Shown here piece after piece: positions 35,980-43,179 of a DNA stretch of 64,000 bases. Each line of letters starts with the position of its first letter. Within the stretch, counting starts at the first letter, position 1. Origin of the DNA: Acetivibrio ethanolgignens. Its GTDB lineage: Bacteria > Bacillota > Clostridia > Lachnospirales > Lachnospiraceae. Where the stretch lies: NCBI RefSeq assembly GCF_001461035.1, contig NZ_LNAM01000208.1, forward strand, positions 1 through 64,000. The letters run 5' to 3'. The position numbers and the translations under genes are program-made. A model generated the notes under the pieces. The model was given only the letters and a program-made list of their open reading frames with translations, was not told where the DNA came from and made no database searches.

Positions 35980-37354
35980 TAGTTTAATCTTTTTATTTGG
36001 ATTTCTTCCGGTATTTTTACTGGTATATTTTGTGGTTCCGAAAAAAGGGAAGAATCTGGTGCTGTTTTTATCCAGCTTATTCTTTTATGCCTGGGGAGAG
36101 CCAATTTATATCTTTCTGATGCTTTTTAACGCATCTGTAGATTATCTGGCTGGAAGGCTAATAGAACGGTATGAGGAGCATCCGGCGGCAAAAAAGGCTG
36201 CTTTGCTCCTTTCCCTTGTGGTGAATCTTTCCATGCTTGGATTTTTCAAGTATGCAGACTTTTTTATTGGAAGCCTGAATAACTGGTTTGGTTTCGACTT
36301 GAAGCTTTTAAATGTGGCTCTGCCGATTGGTATTTCCTTTTATACCTTTCAGACTATGTCCTATACCATTGATAGATATCGGGGGAGAATAAAGACTCAG
36401 AAGAATCTGATTGCCTTTGGTGCTTATGTGGCTTCTTTTCCTCAGCTGATAGCAGGACCGATTGTAACCTATGCTGAGGTGGAGAAGGAGCTTACTAACC
36501 GGAAAGTAGATTTCGATGGCTTTGGCGATGGTGTGGAGCGGTTTACTGAAGGCCTGGCAAAGAAGGTCTTGCTGGCCAACAGTCTGGGAATGGTATGGAG
36601 CCAGGTAAAGGCTCTTCCGGCAGGAGAACTTCCGGTGCTGACAGCCTGGTTGGGAATCTTGGCTTTTGCCTTTCAGATTTATTTTGACTTTAGTGGTTAT
36701 TCGGATATGGCGATCGGCTTGGGAAGAATGATGGGATTCCATTTTCCGGAGAATTTTAAGTATCCCTATCTTTCCAAAAGTGCAACAGAATTTTGGCAAA
36801 GATGGCATATAACTCTTGGAAGCTGGTTTCGGGAATATGTTTATATTCCTCTGGGAGGTAACCGAAAGGGAAAGATAAAGACCTTACGAAATCTTTTGAT
36901 TGTGTGGTTCCTTACAGGACTCTGGCATGGTGCCAGCTGGAATTTTATTTTCTGGGGGCTGTATTTTGGTATGCTCCTTGTATTGGAAAGAAGCTTTTTA
37001 AAGAGGTGGCTTGAGAAGCTGCCATCCATAGTATCCCATGGATATTTGATACTGGTAGTTTTAATAGGCTGGGTATTTTTTGAGCTTGTAGATATGAGCC
37101 AGGCATTTTCCTATCTGGGTGCTATGTTTGGTATGGGTGCCAGTGGGGCAGCTAATAGTCAGAGCTGGTATTTGTTAAAGGAAAATGCATTGTTTTTTAT
37201 TGTGGCTTCCTTATTTTCTACGCCTCTTATGGGACGGCTGAAAAAACGGCTTCCGGAGGGAGTAAAGTATCTGGTATATACAGTAATGCTTCTTTTATGT
37301 ATAGCCTATCTGGTAGATGCAACCTTTAATCCGTTTTTATATTTTCGTTTTTAA
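35969..37354 (+). CDS. MBOAT-family O-acyltransferase (AlgI/DltB/PatA-like)
   Basis: A 461-residue polytopic membrane acyltransferase. The family signature QLIAGPIVTY, the SDMAIGLGRMMGF block, WQRWHITLGSWFREYVYIPLGGNR and the active-site His in LTGLWHGASWNF are all present. It would move acyl groups from the cytoplasm for O-acylation of a surface polymer. The start overlaps the DUF4358 gene by 11 bp, and the DHHW gene follows, its usual partner. Confidence 0.88.
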   Translation: MLFSSLIFLFGFLPVFLLVYFVVPKKGKNLVLFLSSLFFYAWGEPIYIFLMLFNASVDYLAGRLIERYEEHPAAKKAALLLSLVVNLSMLGFFKYADFFIGSLNNWFGFDLKLLNVALPIGISFYTFQTMSYTIDRYRGRIKTQKNLIAFGAYVASFPQLIAGPIVTYAEVEKELTNRKVDFDGFGDGVERFTEGLAKKVLLANSLGMVWSQVKALPAGELPVLTAWLGILAFAFQIYFDFSGYSDMAIGLGRMMGFHFPENFKYPYLSKSATEFWQRWHITLGSWFREYVYIPLGGNRKGKIKTLRNLLIVWFLTGLWHGASWNFIFWGLYFGMLLVLERSFLKRWLEKLPSIVSHGYLILVVLIGWVFFELVDMSQAFSYLGAMFGMGASGAANSQSWYLLKENALFFIVASLFSTPLMGRLKKRLPEGVKYLVYTVMLLLCIAYLVDATFNPFLYFRF

Positions 37355-37370
37355 TGGAGGACTGACTGAA

Positions 37371-38477
37371 ATGAGTAAAAAATGGTATACAATTACCTTT
37401 CTTGTAATATTGTTTTTAATACCGGTGCTCCATGTATCCGGAAAGGATAAAGACTTTTCCGAACTGGAAAACCGGACCCTGGCACAGTCTCCAAGCTTTA
37501 ATAAGGAGGCGGTTCTGGATGGTAGCTTTGGGAAAGAGGTAGAATGCTATATGGCAGACCAGTTCCCTTTTCGTAATCAGTTTCTTTCTGTGAAGCTGGC
37601 AGCAGAACTCATTATGGGAAAAACAGAGAGTAATGGCGTTTTTCTTGGTAAGGAGGGACAGCTTTTACAGAATTTTGAAAATCCCGACCTGAAGCTTTTA
37701 GAAAAGAATGCAGGTTATATGAATGCTTTGGGAAAAGAGGTTAAGACCTGGTTTTTACTGGCACCAACGGCAACCAGTATTTATAAAGAGCGACTTCCGC
37801 TTTTGGCTTCGACTTATAGTGAGGAGCAGTATATTAATATGACAGAGGAGCTTCTGTCCAAGGATATTTCTTTTGTGGATGTACAGCCGATATTAGAAGA
37901 ACACAAGGACGAATATATTTATTATAAAACAGATCATCACTGGACCACGCTAGGGGCTTTTTATGCATATGAGAGGCTGTGTGACAAGATGGGACTGGAG
38001 CCGAAGAAGCTTTCTGATTTTACAAGAGAGCAGATAGAAGGATTTTATGGTTCTTTATATTCTGCAGGCAATGTAACCTTTGCAAAGCCGGATACTCTGG
38101 AGCTTTTTTATCCTAAGGAGCCGGTTTCGGTGAAAATTGAGAATATGGCAGAGGGTTCGGTATCTGATTCCCTATACGAGAAAAGCTATCTGGAAAAAAA
38201 GGATAAATACAGTGTCTTTTTAAATAACAATCAGCCCCTTTTGGTAATCCACTCTTCTGTGAAGAATGGAAAAAAGCTTCTGATTGCAAAGGATTCCTAT
38301 GCAAACTGTCTGATTCCATTTCTAACTGCTCATTTTGAAGAAATTCATGTACTGGATTTGCGGTATCTGAACTTTTCAGTGAAGGACTATGCCCTTCAAA
38401 ATGGGATAGAGGAAGTGCTGCTTTTGTATAATGTACAGAGCTTTGCAGCAGATACAAAGCTGTCTCTGCTGCAATAG
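37371..38477 (+). CDS. DHHW-family protein (AlgX/AlgJ-like)
   Basis: A 368-residue exported protein with an N-terminal TM/signal segment (about residues 5-20) and the name-giving TDHHWTTLGAFYAY motif, plus KDSYANC. The family belongs to the SGNH-hydrolase-like AlgX/AlgJ group that completes O-acetylation begun by MBOAT proteins. GGAGG at 37356-37360 sets ATG 37371 as the start. It is the last gene of the sigma/propeller/acylation run, just before tRNA-Pro. Confidence 0.87.
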   Translation: MSKKWYTITFLVILFLIPVLHVSGKDKDFSELENRTLAQSPSFNKEAVLDGSFGKEVECYMADQFPFRNQFLSVKLAAELIMGKTESNGVFLGKEGQLLQNFENPDLKLLEKNAGYMNALGKEVKTWFLLAPTATSIYKERLPLLASTYSEEQYINMTEELLSKDISFVDVQPILEEHKDEYIYYKTDHHWTTLGAFYAYERLCDKMGLEPKKLSDFTREQIEGFYGSLYSAGNVTFAKPDTLELFYPKEPVSVKIENMAEGSVSDSLYEKSYLEKKDKYSVFLNNNQPLLVIHSSVKNGKKLLIAKDSYANCLIPFLTAHFEEIHVLDLRYLNFSVKDYALQNGIEEVLLLYNVQSFAADTKLSLLQ

Positions 38478-38506
38478 GGAAGGTGGAAAAATTTGAAAAT
38501 TAGGGC

Positions 38507-38535
38507 TTGATTTTCAGAAATGAACGGAGTATAAT
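38507..38535 (+). promoter_or_regulatory. Promoter of tRNA-Pro
   Basis: TTGATT at 38507-38512, a 17-bp spacer and a perfect TATAAT at 38530-38535. Confidence 0.7.
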
Positions 38536-38546
38536 ATACTTTGTTA

Positions 38547-38621
38547 CGGGGTATGGCTCAGCTTGGCTAGAGCGCATCGTTCGGGACGATGAGGTCGCAG
38601 GTTCGAATCCTGTTACCCCGA
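38547..38621 (+). tRNA. tRNA-Pro (anticodon CGG)
   Basis: A 75-nt cloverleaf. Acceptor CGGGGTA pairs with TACCCCG, discriminator A, anticodon stem CATCG/CGATG with loop TTCGGGA (anticodon CGG), T loop GGTTCGAATCC. Confidence 0.93.
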
Positions 38622-38754
38622 TTTTTACTAGAAAAACGGCACCTTTAAGAAACATGGAAAACAAATATTCGTGTTACTTGGTGTTACCTTATAAGAACGC
38701 AGGCAGAAGAAAATCTGGTCGCAGAACTGGTTTATAATTGAATAATCTATATGG

Positions 38755-38787
38755 AAGGCTGACTAATAATATGGTCAGCCTTTTTTT
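38755..38787 (+). terminator. Intrinsic terminator downstream of tRNA-Pro
   Basis: AAGGCTGAC (38755-38763) pairs with GTCAGCCTT (38774-38782) around a 10-base loop, followed by a T-run through 38787. Confidence 0.8.
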
Positions 38788-38913
38788 GTAAAAAGGCAAC
38801 TCCTGAATTGTTGCAATAAGGTATTTAACACAAACTACGATACTTCCTCTGAACAGGAGGAAAAAGATTTTATCAGACTGTTCGGCAGGATTGTAGAAGA
38901 ATAGGAAAAATAC

Positions 38914-38953
38914 CTTCTTGGAGCAGAAGGGAAAAGCCTTCTGCTCCAAGAAG
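38914..38953 (-). terminator. Strong terminator of the 57-residue protein gene
   Basis: A perfect 17-bp inverted repeat (38914-38930 and 38937-38953) with a 6-base loop. On the minus strand it is followed by a five-T run after three bases. Confidence 0.78.
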
Positions 38954-38966
38954 ATGGTTGAAGGAA

Positions 38967-39140
38967 TTACTTGATAGATTCTACTAAATGCCGCATTTCA
39001 TCGCGGGATTTTACATTGTGTGCCTGATTAATAATAGATTGCTGTTCCGATTTTTCCATATTGGAAAATTGGATAAGTGCATCTGAGTGCTGTGCTAACT
39101 CCATTGTAAAGCCGATAGGAAGCTCCTGGTTGTCAATCAT
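38967..39140 (-). CDS. 57-residue small soluble protein
   Basis: A short gene with a perfect GGAGGT nine bases before ATG 39140 and a strong terminator just after the stop. The product starts MIDNQELPIGFTMELAQHSD and is helical and acidic-polar, with no membrane segment. The good ribosome site and terminator make it a real monocistronic gene. Similar short proteins occur in Lachnospiraceae (recollection); function unknown. Confidence 0.7.
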   Translation of the reverse strand: MIDNQELPIGFTMELAQHSDALIQFSNMEKSEQQSIINQAHNVKSRDEMRHLVESIK

Positions 39141-39204
39141 AGCTTTTACCTCCTAAAAGTGTTTCTTTTAGTTTTTGCGGGAGGTATGAAAAATATGCGT
39201 AGAA

Positions 39205-39528
39205 CTATTCGCACTTAAAGTCGATAGGGCTGTCAATAAGTGTTGCAACCTGAAATTCATGTCTATGGCCGTCTTCTTCTTCGGTAAAGTCCTTGAGGAA
39301 GTGTACATGCTTTCCGTTGCCTACTTCAATAGCACCACAGGTTTTTCCGCAAAATTCATGAAAATGCTTATCAGAAAAGTCGGTGTGGAATTTAACTTCG
39401 TGGAAGTGGTCCTTTTTGTCTTTGGTGTAGATGGCCTCTCCGGATACGGTGCAGAATCTATGGTTATGGCAATCGCCACATTCATTGAAAATTTTGGTGC
39501 TTTTGAATAAGCGAACTTCTCTTTGCAT
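39205..39528 (-). CDS. YmaF-family His-rich protein
   Basis: A 107-residue His- and Cys-rich protein with repeated HxHxF-type segments (DHFHEV, KHFHEF, KHVHFL, GHRHEF) and CGDCHNH near the N-terminus, typical of YmaF. The many His and Cys residues suggest metal binding. ATG 39528 begins MQREVRLFKST, but no strong ribosome site is visible. It is divergent from the iron transporter FeoAB, which may be relevant if it binds iron. Confidence 0.75.
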   Translation of the reverse strand: MQREVRLFKSTKIFNECGDCHNHRFCTVSGEAIYTKDKKDHFHEVKFHTDFSDKHFHEFCGKTCGAIEVGNGKHVHFLKDFTEEEDGHRHEFQVATLIDSPIDFKCE

Positions 39529-39563
39529 ATATTGATAAAAAGTCTGCCATGAAGGGAAACTAA

Positions 39564-41666
39564 ATGGAGAATACAATACTATTGGCAGAGCTTCCGGAGG
39601 GAAAAAGCCTGCGGGTAAAAAGGGTACAAGGTGAAGAAACACTGGTACGGCGTCTTTTGGACCTCGGTATTATAGAAGGAGCTGTGATTGACTGCATTGG
39701 AAAAAGTCCCTTGGGAGAGCCTAAGGCTTACCGGGTAAGAGGTTGTATTCTGGCTTTGAGAAAGCAGGAGGCGGAACAGATTGAGGGCATTTTACTGGAG
39801 CGAAAAGAGGAGAAAAGTGTTCTTTTACGGACAATTTGTTTTGCGGGCAATCCAAATGTTGGAAAAAGTACCTTATTTAATAAGCTGACGGGCTTAAAGC
39901 AGCATACAGGTAACTGGCCGGGGAAGACAGTAGCCCGGGCAGAGGGATATGTGGAATCAGAAGGGATCAGGTATCGTCTGGTTGACCTTCCGGGATGCTA
40001 TTCCCTTTTTGCAGATTCGCCGGAGGAGAAGATTGCCCGGGACTATATTTTAAGCCAGGAAGCGGATGCTGTAGTGGTCGTCTGTGATGGAACAGTCCTG
40101 GAGAGGAATCTGCATCTGGTTTTACAGGTTTTGCAGCTCACCAGCCGGGTTTTGGTATGTGTAAATCTGATGGATGAAGTAAAACGAAAGGGAATCTATC
40201 TGGATTTGGAGCGTCTGGAACAGCTTATTTTAGTACCAGTCATTGGAATCAGTGCAAGAGGAAGGTTAAATCAAAGGGAACTGTTTGAAAAAATAGAGGA
40301 GGCAGCAGTACTACCTGTTTTACCGGAAAAAGAGATAGAAGCGGCACAGTCAGGGGAAGAAAAAGAGCTTTTGCAGCAGGCAGAGCAGCTGGCAAAGCAG
40401 GTGGTTATATCAAAGGGAAACAACCATGATAAAAAAGACAGAAAACTGGATAAGCTGTTTACAGGAAAAATAACAGGGATTCCTGTTATGCTTGGATTGC
40501 TGTTTTTGATATTCTGGCTTACGATTGTCGGAGCAAATTACCCTTCCCAGCGATTGAGCCATTTTTTTCTCTGGGCAGAGCAGGAGCTTTTTTTGCTTTT
40601 TTCAGCCTGGCGTGTGCCGAATCTTCTCTCTGAAATTCTGATATCCGGGGTGTTTCGTGTGACAGGCTGGGTTATATCGGTTATGCTGCCGCCGATGGCT
40701 ATTTTTTTTCCCTTATTTACAATTTTGGAGGATTATGGCTATTTACCGCGGATTGCTTTTAATCTGGATCGTTGTTTCCAGTGTTGTCATGCCTGTGGCA
40801 GGCAGGCCCTTACCATGTGTATGGGGTTTGGCTGCAATGCGGTAGGAGTGACCGGCTGCCGCATTATTTCTTCGGAGCGGGAGCGGCTGATAGCGATTTT
40901 GACGAATAGCTTTGTTCCCTGCAATGGACGTTTTCCAACGCTGATAGCGTTGATTTCTATGTTTTTAGCAGGAGGCTATGGAATGACTTCCATGGAAAGC
41001 TTTAAGGCTGCCGGAATATTGGCCCTTCTTGTTTTACTAGGAGTGCTCTTAACCTTCTTATGCTCCTGGATGTTAGGTAAAACCTTGCTAAAAGGGATTC
41101 CATCTTCGTTGATTCTAGAACTTCCACCGTATCGCAGACCTAAGCCAGGGATGATTCTTTTGCGTTCTCTTGTGGACAGGACGCTTTGCATTCTTTTGAG
41201 GGCAATAAAAGCATCGGTTCCGGCAGGAGCACTTATCTGGTTGATGGCCAATCTGAATATTGGTGACAGAAGTCTTTTGTTGTACTGTGCAGGAACTTTG
41301 GAGCCGATGGCGGCTTTGCTTGGACTGGATGGTGTGATTTTGCTGGCTTTTATATTGGGATTTCCGGCAAATGAAATTGTTATGCCAATCATTTTGATGG
41401 CATATCTTTCCCAGGGAAGTCTGGTAGAAATAGAAAATCTGATGGAAATGAAGGGAATTTTAATCTGCCATGGCTGGACTGTGCAAACCGCTGTTTGTAC
41501 TATGCTGTTTACACTGGTGCACTGGCCCTGTGCAACAACTCTTATGACGATAAAAAAAGAAACAGGAAGCATCCGCTGGACACTGGTAGCACTTCTTCTG
41601 CCGACAATAGCGGGTGTACTGCTTTGCAGCTTTGTGGCATTCCTGTTTCATATGGCAGGATTATAG
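39564..41666 (+). CDS. feoB: Ferrous iron transporter, FeoA-FeoB fusion
   Basis: A 700-residue fusion. Residues of about 4-78 are a FeoA (SH3-like) domain. Residues from 88 form the FeoB G domain (G1 GNPNVGKST at 95-103, G3 VDLPGCYS, G4 NLMDEV), and residues of about 290-700 form the polytopic membrane domain with Gate motifs such as GCNAVGVTGCRI. It imports Fe2+ in a GTP-dependent manner. FeoA and FeoB are more often separate genes, though fusions are known in Clostridia. Its stop overlaps that of the convergent exonuclease gene. Confidence 0.92.
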   Translation: MENTILLAELPEGKSLRVKRVQGEETLVRRLLDLGIIEGAVIDCIGKSPLGEPKAYRVRGCILALRKQEAEQIEGILLERKEEKSVLLRTICFAGNPNVGKSTLFNKLTGLKQHTGNWPGKTVARAEGYVESEGIRYRLVDLPGCYSLFADSPEEKIARDYILSQEADAVVVVCDGTVLERNLHLVLQVLQLTSRVLVCVNLMDEVKRKGIYLDLERLEQLILVPVIGISARGRLNQRELFEKIEEAAVLPVLPEKEIEAAQSGEEKELLQQAEQLAKQVVISKGNNHDKKDRKLDKLFTGKITGIPVMLGLLFLIFWLTIVGANYPSQRLSHFFLWAEQELFLLFSAWRVPNLLSEILISGVFRVTGWVISVMLPPMAIFFPLFTILEDYGYLPRIAFNLDRCFQCCHACGRQALTMCMGFGCNAVGVTGCRIISSERERLIAILTNSFVPCNGRFPTLIALISMFLAGGYGMTSMESFKAAGILALLVLLGVLLTFLCSWMLGKTLLKGIPSSLILELPPYRRPKPGMILLRSLVDRTLCILLRAIKASVPAGALIWLMANLNIGDRSLLLYCAGTLEPMAALLGLDGVILLAFILGFPANEIVMPIILMAYLSQGSLVEIENLMEMKGILICHGWTVQTAVCTMLFTLVHWPCATTLMTIKKETGSIRWTLVALLLPTIAGVLLCSFVAFLFHMAGL

Positions 41667-42545
41667 ATTTAAAAATTCCTCTTCCGATAATAACTGTATT
41701 GGATAGCCCTCGGTTTTTAGCCGAAGGGCTTTTTTTTCTTTGGTAGAGCCTTCCCCTTTTCCACAAATCAGAAAGTCTGTAAATGTATTGACCTTATCCT
41801 GGTTGATGCCACCAAGATTGGCAACTTTTTGCATAGCCGCCCGGCGGGAAAGGGTGAAAAGGATGCCAGTGATGGCAACATTTTTACCATAAAAGGGATG
41901 GCTTTCATCAAAGGAAGAGGTTTGAGTCTCAATTTCCTCTGATGTAATCCGCCGGGAACCAAATTCCCAGTGACGCTCAAAGGCAGCTTTGGAAGAGAAA
42001 GAAAGCTGTGCTGTTTTCTCCATTGCCTTTAGGCAGTGCCATGTGATTTCACAGTCTCTAAGAGCCCGGTGGGCACCACTGTAATCAATTCGGTAGTAGG
42101 AAGCCAAGTCTCCCAGCTTGTGATGAAGCAGCTCTGGTAAAAGCCGTTGGGAGAGTAAAAGAGTATCAAAAAAATCATTTTGAATAGAGGCAAATCCCAT
42201 TTTTTGAAGAGAAGCATTTAAAAAAGAAATATCAAAATCCACCCGGTGCCCAGCAATCGGATAATCGCCTAAGAAATCAAGAAGAGAAGCAATCTTTGTC
42301 TCCAGGGGTAAGGCAGAAAGAAGCATTTCTCTGGTAATATGGGTAAGTGCTTCTGTGTGGGAAGAAAGGCTTTCATTCTCTAACAGAGAAAAGTCTGGGC
42401 AGATTAGAGAATTCCATTTGGCTTTTAGCTGTCCAGCCTTTATAAAAAGTGCTCCAATTTCAATAATCTGGTCTTTTTCCGGGGAAAGCCCTGTCGTTTC
42501 TAAATCCAGAATAACATAAGTGTCAGGTATATGATAAAGCTGCAT
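41661..42545 (-). CDS. DnaQ-like 3'-5' exonuclease with C-terminal BRCT domain
   Basis: A 294-residue protein. The DEDDh exonuclease domain (about residues 9-175) shows LDLETTG, HRVDFDISFL and HRALRDCEITW. The C-terminal BRCT domain (about 217-290) starts FYGKNVAITGILF and ends before LSEEEFL. It probably acts in DNA repair or as an auxiliary proofreading nuclease. ATG 42545 (MQLYHIPD) is preferred over the longer frame because AAGGAG lies just upstream. A plus-strand terminator for feoB is embedded in its last codons. Confidence 0.87.
   Translation of the reverse strand: MQLYHIPDTYVILDLETTGLSPEKDQIIEIGALFIKAGQLKAKWNSLICPDFSLLENESLSSHTEALTHITREMLLSALPLETKIASLLDFLGDYPIAGHRVDFDISFLNASLQKMGFASIQNDFFDTLLLSQRLLPELLHHKLGDLASYYRIDYSGAHRALRDCEITWHCLKAMEKTAQLSFSSKAAFERHWEFGSRRITSEEIETQTSSFDESHPFYGKNVAITGILFTLSRRAAMQKVANLGGINQDKVNTFTDFLICGKGEGSTKEKKALRLKTEGYPIQLLSEEEFLNL
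41705..41738 (+). terminator. feoB terminator inside the exonuclease gene
   Basis: AGCCCT-CGG pairs with CCG-AAGGGCT (one bulge), followed by eight T residues. It serves the plus-strand feoB and lies within the C-terminal codons of the convergent exonuclease. Confidence 0.72.
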
Positions 42546-43179
42546 AGTAGACTCCTTTTTTTCTGCTATTATAATACATTCTAATTGAGCTGGCAAGCTA
42601 TAAGAAATCCTAGCTTATTGCATTAAAATAATTTGGACTTGCTCCTTTTCAACTTCTCTAAGATGCTCTTCTTGTAATATATAGAGGATTATGATAAACT
42701 TACTTTTGCTTGATATTCATTGGCAGAAAATAAACAAATAGGTATTCTAAATGAAGCTGAAAAATGGAAGAGGCTGATATCTATTTAGACTTACCTTTCC
42801 CAGGAAAGAAAAATAGATTTTCGTGTAAGAAGAATTCATTGATTACAATAAGAGCAAAAGTTTCAGGAACTGTTTTAAATAAAGATCTGTGTGGATGATT
42901 TGTGATTTTGAATTGTAGATTTTTTGAATTTCAGGAGAAAAAAGAGTGTTGGCATGGTAACGAATAAGCTATACGGAGAAGGGCTGATAATTCTTAAAAA
43001 TGCATAGCCTACAGAGGCAAAAAACCTCCATGTTTTTTGAGCGGACTTGAGACAGGAGGTCGAATGTCCGCGTACTCGTCACTTGTAGTAAATTATATGC
43101 ATTTTTTTAGAATTATCGCCCTTCGTAGTCCTAGCTTAAGAGCTATAATAGCAACACTCTTTTTATCTTTTGAAGAAAT
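42546..43179. other. 634-bp gap without a supportable gene
   Basis: No open frame here has both a start and a ribosome site. AT-rich with several short broken frames. The right part (42989-43114) holds an inverted-repeat-bounded structured element listed separately. It may be decayed DNA downstream of adhE. Confidence 0.5.
42989..43114. repeat. 126-bp inverted-repeat-bounded structured element
   Basis: The ends AATTCTTAAAAATGCATA (42989-43006) and its near-perfect complement (43096-43114) bound an interior with CTACA/TGTAG pairing and a GCGGAC (43041-43046)/GTCCGC (43066-43071) hairpin. ACCTCC at 43024-43029 could pair alternatively with GGAGGT at 43055-43060. Size and terminal repeats fit a MITE or a small structured RNA. 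Confidence 0.55.

Larger units (their letters stand above)
38622..38966. other. Intergenic region with two hairpins and no clear gene
   Basis: Nothing convincingly coding was found. Besides the two terminators listed separately, the stretch from about 38660 to 38739 reads as a short frame ending in TQAEENLVAELVYN without a start codon or ribosome site. It may be the tail of a decayed gene; its origin is not recognised. Confidence 0.4.

Noticed and set aside
36308-36808. 166-residue minus-strand frame
   Set aside because: It lies entirely inside the MBOAT gene, has no ribosome site and gives no family resemblance.
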